Source of the DNA: Liolophura sinensis
Lineage: Eukaryota; Mollusca; Polyplacophora; Chitonida; Chitonidae
Assembly: GCF_032854445.1 (NCBI RefSeq)
Contig: NC_088305.1
Coordinates: 28,670,628 to 28,734,627, forward strand
Length of the DNA stretch: 64,000 nt
Reading direction: 5' to 3'
Shown here: in pieces, positions 22,560 through 33,179 of the stretch
Numbering within the stretch: the stretch's first letter is position 1
Layout of the letters: each line of letters starts with the position of its first letter
Position numbers and translations under genes: made by a program
Notes under the pieces: model-generated
The model's database searches: none
What the model was told of the DNA's origin: nothing
The model's input: the letters and a program-made list of their open reading frames with translations, nothing else

Positions 22560-23045
22560 TCGAATGATTGACAAGAGGCCGTATTTCACCGGTTATGTGT
22601 GACTATTTGCCAGCTATCACACTGTCGTCGCTGCTTTTCCTCTCTGCGCTGTACATATACGTCTTTAATTATATTGTATTCCTGCATAAACTAGAATTCT
22701 GCAGATGGATTAAGTATCTCCGAGCCCTGTATCCTTCGCATTGTTTTAATGTTATTGTTAAATGTGGTGAAACAGCATTCTTGAGTAATTCTGTGCCAGT
22801 GAGGTCTAATAAATTGCAGTTAACACCACTGCATTTTTTTTTACCTAATTCTACGTAAACTACGATGGTAAGGGGCGTGCAGTTTGCTGCTGTTCAAGCA
22901 TTTATATGAACAGTTAGAATAGAACACTGAGGTAAATTGACAAGATGCCGGATTTCACCCGTTACGTGTGACCATTTGCCAGCTATCACGCTGTCGTCAG
23001 AGTTTTGGTTTTACTCTCTATATGCTGTACATCTTTAACTGTATA
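22560..23045 (+). repeat. Repeat D, long unit with two cores
   Basis: Begins gacaagaggccgtatttcac and cggttatgtgtgac, passes through the arm (aattctgcagatggattaag, gtgaggtctaataaattgca, aaggggcgtgcagtttgctg) and ends in a second core (gacaagatgccggatttcac, ccgttacgtgtgaccatttg). Successive cores are about 370 bp apart. Confidence 0.88.
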
Positions 23046-23579
23046 AATTTATGCTAAATTACGTCGTATTCTTCCTTGCGATATTTCTCTCTTATGTTTT
23101 CACAAAATAAGGAAGAGAGGCTAAGGAAAACTGTGTTTCAGAGTTATTCAACAATAGTAAAAATTTGGAGCATTACCTCGTTTGGGCGCACAAATGACAT
23201 CACACTAGATGCAATGACGCAAAATTCGTTATCATCAATTTGTACTCGATTAAACAATATGGAAGTCTGGTATGGGATGGACAAATATCCAGGGTTCATC
23301 AGTTTTGACATTTTCCTAAAAAGGAAGCAAGATTACTCGGGCTTTGACCTAGTTAAGTTGTGAATTATACTTATTTATTCCAGAGATATTCCCTTGAGCC
23401 ATTTTCCGGTTGTCGTAATGATCTTCAGTGCCGTAATTGTGGCTGATTTGGAAACCTTTGTGCACGGTGATTCAACTCCCTTAGGCAATTTGTTTGAATT
23501 CGCTCGCATTCATATGGGCCCTGAGCTCGTGAGAACCAAAAGTTCAGAATTTTCAATCCTTTACCGTTTTTAGATTGAT

Positions 23580-24140
23580 ATATCTGATCCAGCGTTTTAT
23601 CTGTCTGAGCCAGCGCTTTATATAAGCTGATGTTTTAATCATCTGGGCCAGTTATGTGACCATCTGATCCAGCGCTTTAATCACCTGGGCCAGCGCTTCA
23701 TCAGTGTAAGCAAGCGTTTTATTTCTGATTCAGCGCTTTAGATATTATTGCCAGCTTTTCGACTGTCAGGGCTAGCGCTATAACCGGCCAGCGCTTTAGC
23801 TGTCTAAGCTAGCGTCTCAACTATTGTAGCCGGTGCTTTAGCTGCCTGAACCAACGCTTTAGGTGTCTGATCCCGCGTTTTAGCTGTCTGAGCCAGGGGC
23901 TTAAATGAGTCAGCATCTTAACTGCCTGAGCCAGCGCCTTAACTGCCTGAGCCAGCACCGCAACTACCTCAGCCAGCGCTTTAGCTGTCTGACCCAGTTG
24001 CTTAACTGTCTGAGCTTGCACTTCAACTATCTTTGTCAGCGCTTTAATCATCCGAGCAATCACTTTAACTATCTAAGCCAGCGCTTTAACAATCTGAGCT
24101 AGCGCTCTAACCGTCTGTGCCAGGGCTTTAACTGTTTGAG
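23580..24140. repeat. 21-bp minisatellite, about 26 diverged copies
   Basis: Unit consensus ctgtctgagccagcgcttta plus a (21 bp), best preserved at 23920-24050. The unit equals seven codons, so a minus-strand frame stays open for 80 codons (23821-24063) with a heptad-like pattern (Gln-Ala-Val-Lys-Ala-Leu-Ala). The frame is broken elsewhere in the array, so I do not call it a gene. Confidence 0.93.
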
Positions 24141-24144
24141 CATT

Positions 24145-24845
24145 TGGGAGACATTCTGCTTGGCGCACTCTATAACAAGTGGGAGGGTGTTTTCTCAGTG
24201 CATCGTTAATCGGCTGATTGTTTAGCTATTGTTTCAAGCTGTCATAACGAGCAAATTTGATTGGATGATATCTGATATCATTTAACCAACAAAGACACAT
24301 TTTTTCCCAGTGAGGCTTTGATTTCCGTCGTTATTTGTTATAGAAAGATAGTGCTACGTGTCGCATACCTGTGAGACAGTCCGATGAAGCGTAAGATTGA
24401 AGCAATAAATTAAGTGATCCTCATGACACTAACCATGACGCTTTGTCAGGAAAAGATCACGCCTGGCATTCTTTACAATACCCACTAAAATTACGATGAC
24501 CGCGGTTGTAAATGTTGTTGCACGGTCGGGCACTGAGTCGTCCAATAAAACAAAACAAAAACTTTTTATTTTATATGGTTTACACCTAAAATTAAAATGC
24601 ATTTCACGCGTTTCGATTTTGTTGATTTTTGCATCTCGGTACGACAAATAGCACTGAGGCTTGAAAAATACGACAGTATAGCTTACCTGTCTCATGAACG
24701 AAAATGATTTCCACGCAGTAATAATCTACGAAACTGGACATAAATTGTTGCTAGAGAAGAGTAAGTCGGAGTTTTATATCAGAATCGGGACGTACTTGAG
24801 TCAGAAGTAATAGCTGTTACAGCTGTTACACATAGTTTTTCACTG
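24145..24845. other. Intergenic, no supported feature
   Basis: An 88-codon minus-strand frame (24429-24695) has a hydrophobic stretch but no recognisable motif. No repeat recognised. Confidence 0.4.
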
Positions 24846-24849
24846 ATGT

Positions 24850-25018
24850 AGATAGCGACTTCCAAACAGATCTGCCAACAATCTGAAGATGGTCGTGGGC
24901 TTTCCCCGGGCTCAGCCCGGTTTCCTTCCACCATAATGTTGGCCACCGTGATGTAAGTGAAATAACATAATCTAGAGTACGGCGTAAGACACCAATCAAA
25001 TCAATAAATAAATCGATT
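24850..25018 (+). mobile_element. SINE-A without tRNA head
   Basis: Sense body beginning near gatctgccaacaatctgaag, then gatggtcgtgggctttcccc, ccataatgttggccaccgtg, gagtacggcgtaagacacca and an AAAT tail. A small duplication lies before gagtacggc. Confidence 0.9.
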
Positions 25019-25019
25019 A

Positions 25020-25555
25020 TAAGAACATGGGAACTCACATCTCTCAGGAAACTTGGGCCTTGTCCTAATTAATATACATATTCGGGCTGAGTAATGTTTT
25101 GGCCTGCAGTCTTTCTTCTAAACGTATATTCATGCAAATAGTTCCTATATCACAGCTCTTGTCATAACATTTCATCTCCAGTGAAATAGATATGTGGCAG
25201 TTTTTATCTGATAACCCCTCAGCAAGAGGTCTCTGTTCACTTCCCGAGTGAGTGGAGGCAAAACCATCGCCTCCAAAACTGAACCATGCCTGATATTGAC
25301 GCTTTCCTCGTTATATTACACTTGCAAAGTAAGTGCCTACTTTTTGAATTTCAGAGAGCCGTTGTAATTCCAGGCACCAGGCGTACCCATATTGACACGT
25401 CCATTACCACTTTTCAGTAGTAAAATGTGCATTCACTAACTTTTGTGAATACCAATTTCTGGAAAGCGCAGCCATCTTATACTAAAGAGGCGACAGAATA
25501 GAATCCAGTTCCATCAGGTTCGGCTGCAGTATTTCGGGAAGCAGTTTGTCAATCT
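25020..25555. other. Intergenic, no supported feature
   Basis: Nothing recognised. Confidence 0.4.
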
Positions 25556-25559
25556 GGTT

Positions 25560-25770
25560 ACCCGGATATCACTGAGCTGGTGTTGAACACAGTGTGATAT
25601 AAAATACAGTACAGAGAGTGATACCAGATCAACGGTGGCAGTGTGATAGTTTGCAAATGGTGACGCGCACCAGTGAAATCCAGCTTTGTTCTAATTTATC
25701 TCGGAAGGGTTTCATTCTAACTATTCATATGATTTAAAAGTGGCACGGTACACATCCTGTATTATCACTT
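25560..25770 (-). repeat. Repeat D, diverged antisense copy
   Basis: ggcagtgtgatagtttgcaa, atggtgacgcgcaccagtga and gttctaatttatctcggaag follow the antisense core and arm order of D. Confidence 0.65.
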
Positions 25771-25774
25771 TTTT

Positions 25775-26824
25775 TTAGCAAAATAACATATTAGTCTCTT
25801 AAAACCCATATAAAACAAGTTTAATGGTAAAATAATAGATTAATTGATTTATTTATCAGCGTGGTCGAATGGTAAAATAAGGTAGCATACATAATACAGC
25901 AAACAACATAAAATAAAAACATATTGTTTTTACAAGCTCACAGGTTTGTATGCGTACGGACAGAAAGTTAGTTTGTTATTCTGTTAGTTTTTGTTAAAGT
26001 GCAATGATGGAAGTCAAATTTAAAAAGGCCCAAAGCTATATTTCTGAAAAAAAAAACAAAAAAAACAAAAAAAACACAGCAGTAGCTGGATTCGGGCATG
26101 AAAGCCGATTTTGTCAGTTGTCCACAGTCGCCTTCGTATTTTTTTTGAACAACCTAACCACCGTCAACCGCCGAAGTGTGTTCGGTATGTTGGCTGGCGG
26201 TCATGACGATTAAATGTGCTCAAATTTTCATTACGTTAGCTTTTTCCAAATTCCTTAAAACTCACCAACCGTTCTAAGTTTTAAGTATTCGTCTAACACG
26301 TGCTAACTGCTCAACGATGTAATAACACCTAAAACTCCAGATATTGTAGGGCCGCTCAATCGCCAGGACACACGAGGTCAGAGATGAAATCAGGCTCTGC
26401 AGGGAATCTGTACGTCTCAACAAAATTGTGTGTGTGTATGGGGTGGGGGTGGGGGGGGGGGGAGGTTATAGCAACACGTCTTACGCAGTGAAATTTGTGA
26501 GTAACTTGGTAAAGGTCTTACTTTCAACCATGAAACGCACCTCCTCAAAATTACAGTTTTATGGTGGAGGTGAAAGGAGTAGAAATAACTGATTTAAGGA
26601 GTTAAGTTCAAGCATAAGGCATCAGTTAAACTATTATAAATCCCATACAGCAGAGTTAATATTCCCAGATTTATTGTTTATTACATAATAAATTTAGAAA
26701 GCATGGAAAGCACCTTACCCACCGAGGATCTATCCGAAGACTCCATCTAATTGTTAACTGAGTGATTTGAAAACTTATCGATGTAGTGCCAACCAAACAA
26801 ATGTGAACAAACTAACACTTTACG
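25775..26824. other. Intergenic with G-rich tract
   Basis: Contains an A-rich run near 26048-26082 and, at 26431-26465, a (TG)n stretch followed by g-runs (ggggtgggggtgggggg...), which could form a G-quadruplex. No gene recognised. Confidence 0.45.
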
Positions 26825-27040
26825 GCTCAAGGAAGATATAATTAAAGACGTGCAACACAGAGAGTAAAACCAGAGCAGCGACGAAATTGTGATAGCTGGG
26901 AAATAGTCGCACGTAACAAGTGAAATACGGCCTCTTGTCAATTTACCTCAGTTTGAGTGTTATTCTAACTGTAAATGCATACATAATGGCAAATACACCC
27001 TCAAAGGCTTGAGCAGAATTAAGTTAGAATTTCTGACTTA
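26825..27040 (-). repeat. Repeat D, antisense copy
   Basis: attaaagacgtgcaacacag, agagtaaaaccagagcagcg, gatagctgggaaatagtcgc and aaatacggcctcttgtcaat match the antisense core and arm. The copy ends near gagcagaattaagtta. Confidence 0.85.
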
Positions 27041-27419
27041 ATACGAATTTAAATATCATCTATATCACAGGACTTCTGTCTTAGATATAAAGCCTAATTG
27101 TTTTTTTTGCGGGTTTCCCTTAAAGGTATGCGCAACAAATTAGTTCGGGAAAAGCAGTAGCCCTAAAAGAACATGTTATCATCAGGAGACAGTTTGTGAG
27201 CATGGCTGTTATTTGAACACTTAGCCTCAGGGTGACATTTAAAGCAAATCTTTACGAGGAATGACGTGTAAAAACTCTAGGTCGCAAATAAACATTTTGG
27301 AGCCATCAAGTCTGGTTTCTGTGCCTTAACGAGATAGGTCAGGTGTGTTCTCAAATGTTAACTGACCCCATGTCAGCGTTTATAAGCGACTAAATTTAAT
27401 CACATGCTCCAACAGTTTT

Positions 27420-28440
27420 ACCAACAGTTCTAAGACAAAACTTAAACCGCAACGGTTGACCTGTCTACACCTAGTTGCTGGCTTTCGTGACATTTTAGTG
27501 TCCCGTAAATAAATCACTAATAAGCATCCGATACGATGAACGATTATTTTACTTATCCCTTAAGGGGGACTTCTCTTGTCTGTCACTCATCCATTTTCCA
27601 GTAAGAAGTGAGTATCCTGACCGGGAAAGTCGTATTTGTACATCTGATACCAGGATCATAAAATTGTCTGAGCCTTAAGTCATACTTAGCCTTAACTTGT
27701 ATAGTTCTATTGCCAGTCTAGTCTGAGCAAATTCTAAGGCAGTTTCGTGATCCTGGGGTGCGGCGTAATTGTACGACTGTGATGTAATGGTCAAAAGTGA
27801 TGTCGAACCGTCATAAACCATGACTGATGTACATTTTTGTTTGTTTGATGAATCATTACAGTCAGTTTTACTGAAGCATAACAAACACAAGTATTCCTAA
27901 AAAGACGAGCGACGACTCTGGAATCCGAAACTCAAATGTGAGGTATCCTTTCAGTTGTCCATCCGGAAATGGAGGTTTAGAATCGATGGCCGCAAGGCAA
28001 TCACTGACTCCAATTGACGTGCAAAAAGCATACAAATAAAATAATTCAAAAAAGGGAAGCAGTCAAAGGTTCACGGTGACCCCAAGATCAACCTGAAACT
28101 AAATTCAAATTGGATTTAGATTCGATGTCGTAAAGTACTACCTTTCATCAAATCAAAGCAATACAGGACGCCTTCTTGCCCTGTTGAGCAACAAACTGCT
28201 GTTAAAGAAAAACTGATAAAGTAGAAGTAGAAAATTTCGAACATCATTTAAAACATTTTGTCGATTCGTATATATGGTACCTAATTTCTGTTCGGATGAT
28301 ACGTTTTAACGTATCTTCTGTGTTCTTCGTATGGGTGTTCACTGTATTCAGGATACCATCAACGTAGCAAATAACAGGAAATGTTGTAAAGTGCTACAAA
28401 TGATTGCCACAACGTATCGAAACTGTAACAGCCTGTAGTC
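27420..28440. repeat. Diverged ~1-kb duplication, copy A
   Basis: Aligns collinearly with 29815-31010. Matching pairs: ggttgacctgtctacacc / atttgacctgcctacacc, aataagcatccgatacgatg / gctaagcatccggcaagatg, gtatttgtacatctgatac / gtatttgtacctctgac, ctctggaatccgaaactca / ctctggaattcgaagctga, and ttgagcaacaaactgctgtt / ttgagcaacaaactgctatt. No coding identity is established. On the minus strand both copies have an AG (possible acceptor) before ttcggattccagag / ttcgaattccagag, and a short frame ending at the same TGA. Confidence 0.75.
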
Positions 28441-28854
28441 AGTTTTGGTGTAGGTCACATTATTTGGTGTTTCAAGTTTGCATTTTGAGATGGATATATG
28501 GGTATTTAAATTCCTATATGCCCTTCACAACACCCAAATAACGATCTTGTCCCTACAGTATTTATAAAATAGAAAGCCATTCTTGTAAAACTGAGCTGAG
28601 AAAAACCATGCAAGCCACATTGACAGCAGACATCAGGAAAATGACGGCAGCCTGCACAGTACTTCAAGTATTCCCCGTGTGAGCGTCAACATTTTAACTC
28701 GCCTAATCAGTCAGTGGCAATGGAGAATCACGGATGATGCAGGTACAAGTAAAAATATCCCCTTCCCAACAAAAGCCGCCTGAAAACGACCTTGACCCTA
28801 CTGTTACTTCAAACTTTCCTCTCACTTTAAGAATGCCCCACCCGATGCTATATC
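28441..28854. other. Spacer, no supported feature
   Basis: Lies between duplication copy A and the 24-bp minisatellite. Nothing recognised. Confidence 0.4.
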
Positions 28855-29365
28855 TTATCTGTAGCCATAAAGGCGACATTTTGTTTGCAGCCCAATGCAA
28901 TATTTTTGTTATATTTTGTTCGTAGCCAAGTGAGATATTTTGCCTGTAGCTAAATGTAATGTTTTGTCTGTAGCTAAATTTAATATTTGGTTTGCAGAAA
29001 AGATGCGCAATTTTGTTCATTGCCAAGTGCGATATTTTGTTTGTAGCTATGTTTGATATTTTATTTGCAGCCAAATGCGCAATTTTGTCCCTAGCCAAAT
29101 GTGATATTTTGTCTGTAGCTAAATGTAATATTTTGTCTCTAGCTAAATTTGATAATTTGTTTGCAGCCAAATGAGCAATTTGTCCGTAGCCAAATGTAGC
29201 TAAATGTAATATTTTGTCTCTAGCTAAATTTGATATTTTGTTTGCAACCAAATGCGCAATTTTGTTTATTGCCCAGTGCGATATATTGTCTGGTAATTTT
29301 CTTTGCAGCCGAAAACGATATTTTTTCCGTAACAAATGCGATATTTTGTGGGTAGGCGTTTTAGT
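28855..29365. repeat. 24-bp minisatellite, about 20 copies
   Basis: Unit tttgtctgtagctaaatgta plus atat (24 bp), with variants gtttgcagccaaatgcgcaa. The period is a multiple of three, so the minus strand stays open for 222 codons (28703-29371; Asp-Lys-Ile-x-His-Leu-Ala repeats). Nothing outside the array supports a gene. Isolated related units occur near 29505-29545. Confidence 0.93.
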
Positions 29366-29814
29366 TTTCACATCATACTAAACCGAAGCACAACTCATAC
29401 AATCTCTGGCTCACTTTTTGAGAGCAAATTTTAGAATCCAGATTATAAAATCCTATGTTTGGAAAGTGTCATGCACCGCTCCTTATGGCCTGTGGGTTAC
29501 ATGGCGATATTTTGTTCGTATATAGCCGCATACGATATTTTCTTGCTACCGTTTTTGTATTCGTATCCCTGAAAATGGAAATATAACAGAAATCTCTGAC
29601 TCACTGCATCAGAGCAAATTTTTAATCTTAAAGCTGTCTGGCTATAAAAATTAGAGATTCCTTTTTCTTCTGTAACTTCTTGAAAAAGACATACGTCTCT
29701 GCATACAACTGTTACAAAGTGCATCCAACCAAAGCACAGGCGACATGGTGACGATTTCTATCTCTCTGACACAGTTCAGGTGAACATTTCAATGTCAATC
29801 AGTGTTTTTTTTTA

Positions 29815-31010
29815 CTGCTTCAGGACAATTCTTAAAGGGCAACATTTGACCTGCCTACACCATGCATGCAATTTGTTCACTTTCGTGGCAATTTAGTGCT
29901 CAGTAAACTGACTGCTAAGCATCCGGCAAGATGACCGATTACTGAGCACTTTCCTAAACTGGGCAGTGACAAACGACTTCCGTTTCTCTGTCTCATGCAG
30001 TCTTCTGTAGGGAGGCATTGTCCTGACAGTGGACATTGTATTTGTACCTCTGACGGAATTGTACCACTTCGCTAATCGTTTATGTTCCTCCCTAATCGGA
30101 ATAAGCCTTGACTGATGCTTTTCTGAATGTTCGATAAACAATATTGATGGTCTCTGGAATTCGAAGCTGAAATGATTCATTGCTTTTCTTATTTTATCAA
30201 CACCAGTAATACAATGATATTCAGGTAATAAACTGTACAAACCCATTTTCAGGAGTAAAAATAGAGCAGTAAAATACTATATATTGATAACAGATAATAA
30301 AACAGACTTGGTGGAATTAAAGATCAAAACAGAGCTTGTACCTACTCAAAACATGCGAGTCGCTTGCATCCATGCGTCGAAACAGATATTCGTGTACCAG
30401 CCGTCAGCCAATAAGGACGTTCCAGGTCAAAAAACACAAGGTCGTTTCCCAAAACAACAGTTGCAGTTGTTTGCATCCGACAAAGTGGATAAGAACCCAT
30501 AACCGAAATGCCTGTTTTCATCTCAATCATTGACTTTGTATAAAAAATGCGTACATATGGATGAAGTAAAAGTGGCAATACCAAAATGAGAAGTAATCAA
30601 CCGTTCTCTGTGAAGCCATAAATAAGTGGAAATTATGTTCAAATTAGGTTTAAATTCGATATTCTCACATACTGTCTTTAATCACGGCAAAATAATATAC
30701 ATACAAGATGCCCTAGTATCATTTTGAGCAACAAACTGCTATTGGAAAAGCTGCAGATAAGGGAAAGTATCTTATCGAGCCTGTCACATCGTATAAAACA
30801 CTTGACTCTGTTTTTTTTTTATGCGGTATCTAATTTTAATTCCGAGGATGTATTTTAATCAGATAATCTTTCTTTTGTTTCGTTGAATGTATGAATTGTG
30901 CTCTCCTTCACTACCATTAAATTGTGACCACAAAAAGAAGACCGTGAAGTAGTACAAATGTTTCACAAAAATATTGAAGCTGCACTTTGTACGATACAAT
31001 AGTCTCTACA
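29815..31010. repeat. Diverged ~1-kb duplication, copy B
   Basis: Collinear with 27420-28440 (landmarks given there), but about 170 bp longer, mostly because a family C fragment sits at 30375-30480. It contains a 117-codon minus-strand open frame (29893-30246) that is not preserved in copy A. That argues against an intact protein in this frame. Confidence 0.75.
30375..30480 (+). repeat. Family C fragment inside duplication copy B
   Basis: gtcgaaacagatattcgtgt, ccgtcagccaataaggacgt and aggtcgtttcccaaaacaac match 11958-12060. The corresponding place in copy A lacks it, so it arrived after the duplication or was lost from A. Confidence 0.75.
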
Positions 31011-31014
31011 CTAC

Positions 31015-31645
31015 GTAAGTAGGACCTCAATGTCTCGCCGAAGTCATACATGTGCCTCTGTCACGATTGGTGCTCGACATTCAGGGCAGAGCGAAAAGAT
31101 CTGGCTTCAGCACACAACAACTGTGACATCGTATAAAGAGATGCTAAGCAACAAAACAAGCAACAAATGCTGCTTTTATCACTGGCGAATATAGGCAATC
31201 GATTTTTAGGTTACCAGTTATCAGAGCTCCCTGCTCTCAAGCTGTGTTTACTGTCTTACAAAGTAGCGGAAGAAAGGTTGTAGTAAAGACTCAACGTAAG
31301 AACTTATCCACACTTCTTCCGTGTTTGACTTGGACTCCATGTTAAATATATCCGCTGGCAAGAATATTTTTTGTTCCTTGACAACCAAAGGCCTTTCCAA
31401 GTTGATATATAATTCACAGCGTGTAGTTCGTTTAAATGCTGCAAAAATGCGTGAGGTCTGGAAATCGGAGGCCATCATTCGAAATGCTGAAATACCGGCA
31501 AGCTTAACAACCAACACTCTGTTTCTTAACTGTTTTCCATGCGAATTTATGCGCGTTAAAACTGTGAGATACATCCTGTGAGCAGTTTAGACGAAAATGA
31601 CTTCCATTTCCGTTTATTCTGTTTATGCTGTGTGTAGAACACACT
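31015..31645. other. Intergenic, no supported feature
   Basis: Overlapping 86- and 108-codon frames on opposite strands (31248-31581), neither with recognisable domains. Confidence 0.4.
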
Positions 31646-31649
31646 TACA

Positions 31650-31790
31650 TGAGCTGGACTTGAACTCATAGCGACCGCATTAGTGAGAGGCTCCTGGGTC
31701 ATTACGCCTGCGCTAGCGCGCTAACCAACTGAGCCACGGAGGGAAATATTCTTAAGTACGTCGTAAAACACCAATCAAATAAAACCAAAT
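31650..31790. mobile_element. Rearranged SINE-A: antisense head joined to sense tail
   Basis: 31650-31740 is the antisense tRNA-like head (gagctggacttgaactcata to aaccaactgagccacggagg). It is followed immediately by a sense tail (aaatattcttaagtacgtcg, taaaacaccaatcaaataaa). Head and tail therefore point in opposite directions with the body missing. Confidence 0.9.
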
Positions 31791-31799
31791 GACCAGCTA

Positions 31800-32340
31800 G
31801 TTTGCTCAATGTGTTTGATATAAGCGTGTTTCATGTAAGTGTGTTTGATGCAAGTGTGTTTGATGTAAATATGATTGTTTGACGTGAGCATGTTTGATGT
31901 AAATGTGTCTGATTAAGCGTGTTTATTGTAGGCATGTTACATGTAAATATGTTAGATGTAAGCTTGGTTGATATAATTTTGATGTCAGTGTGTTTGGTGT
32001 AAGCTTGTTTGATGTAAATATGAAATATGTAAGCTTGATTGATATAAGTTTGTTTGATGTCAGTGTTTTTGATGTAAGCTTGTTTGATGTAAAAATGTTT
32101 CATTGTAACTGTCCTGGATGTAATCTAATCATGTTTGACTGAAGAATGTTTATGGAACCCTGCCTAATGTTAACTTGCTTAATGTAAGTATACTGGATGT
32201 AGCTTGTTTGATGTAAGCATGCTTGATGTAAGCTTGTTTGATGTAAACTTGTTTGATATAAGTGTGTTTAATGTATGCGTGTTTGACATAAGCATGTTGG
32301 ACGTTAACGTATTTTATGTTTTATGTATTTTATGTATAAA
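31800..32340. repeat. 15-bp minisatellite, about 35 copies
   Basis: Unit tttgatgtaagcttg (15 bp) with many variants (tttgatgtaaatatg, tttgatataagtttg). Fifteen is again a multiple of three, giving a 90-codon minus-strand frame of five-residue Ile-Lys-Gln-Ala-Tyr type repeats that I do not regard as a gene. Confidence 0.93.
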
Positions 32341-32924
32341 CTTGTTCTGATATAGGCAATGCCTGCGGAATCGTACATAACACGTACGCTCTGGTGGCAA
32401 ACAAGAAACAGCCATGCAAAAGTAGCACTAAAAACTTGTATAACAGTTGTATAATACATAGAAAAACATTTAGCAAACTCTCAGGGAATGTACGCGAGCC
32501 GAAGCAGTGAATATTGTCTCTACGCTGTACGGCTTGCTTGCTACAGTTTGTCATCTTGTAACAGCCGCAACAAAGACTGTATCTTACCACGGCCTATACT
32601 GTTTCCATTGATAATTCTAGCTACGTTTTAGTGACGTATGGAGATAAGTTCTCCTAAGTATACATCATATTTGTCCTCGGCATAAACTGATTTGTCCTTG
32701 GCTAATTCTGATCACATAACGCGTGACATTATCCTAACTCGGTACAAATTGCTATAGGCTTATCTTAATTAACTTTAACTTAATAGCACTGAATCGTTTC
32801 CATTATATACTGCCTAAGTCATAACGATTTCATTTGGGGGGTAAAATGTCTTGGACAAAGTCCAAAATCGACCTGCTCACTGTCTAAGGACGAAGTCGCA
32901 CCACGTTTGGACAGGGTGTTCGAT
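32341..32924. other. Intergenic, no supported feature
   Basis: Nothing recognised. Confidence 0.4.
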
Positions 32925-33178
32925 TTGATTCCATTTGATCGGTATTTTTTTACGTCGTACTCAAAAATTTTTTGGCGTACAACGGCAGCCAACAGCTATT
33001 GTGGGAAGAAACCGGGCAGAGCCTTGGGAATCCCATGACCATACGCAGGTTGCTCTCAGATCTTCCCACGTACAAGCGAAAAGGAAGCCAACATCAGCTG
33101 GACTTACCGCGACCGCATTGGGGTGATGTTCCTAGGTCATTGCGCTGGACCAGCAGCCACGTAGGCCCCCCGGTCCGG
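32925..33178 (-). mobile_element. Near full-length SINE-A, diverged
   Basis: Antisense tail remnant (catttgatcggtattttttt), body (gaaaccgggcagagccttgg, catgaccatacgcaggttgc), head (cagctggacttaccgcgacc, gtcattgcgctggaccagca, gtaggcccccc). No clear target-site duplication. More diverged than the 19468 copy. Confidence 0.92.
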
Positions 33179-33179
33179 G

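Noticed and set aside
23076-23363. 95-codon plus-strand frame next to repeat D
   Set aside because: Composition is unremarkable, there are no recognisable domain or splice signals, and it begins within the edge of repeat D.
23821-24063. Heptad-repeat peptide that looks like a coiled coil
   Set aside because: It is produced by the 21-bp minisatellite. Other units break the frame, and there is no coding flank.
24429-24695. 88-codon minus-strand frame with a hydrophobic segment
   Set aside because: It vaguely resembles a membrane helix, but there is no family motif and no supporting exon nearby.
28703-29371. 222-codon minus-strand frame with Lys-Ile-x-His-Leu-Ala repeats
   Set aside because: It coincides with a 24-bp tandem array, and nothing resembling a start context, domain or non-repeat coding segment extends it.
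29893-30246. 117-codon minus-strand frame in duplication copy B
   Set aside because: The homologous part of copy A is frameshifted and stopped, so there is no sign of selection on this frame.
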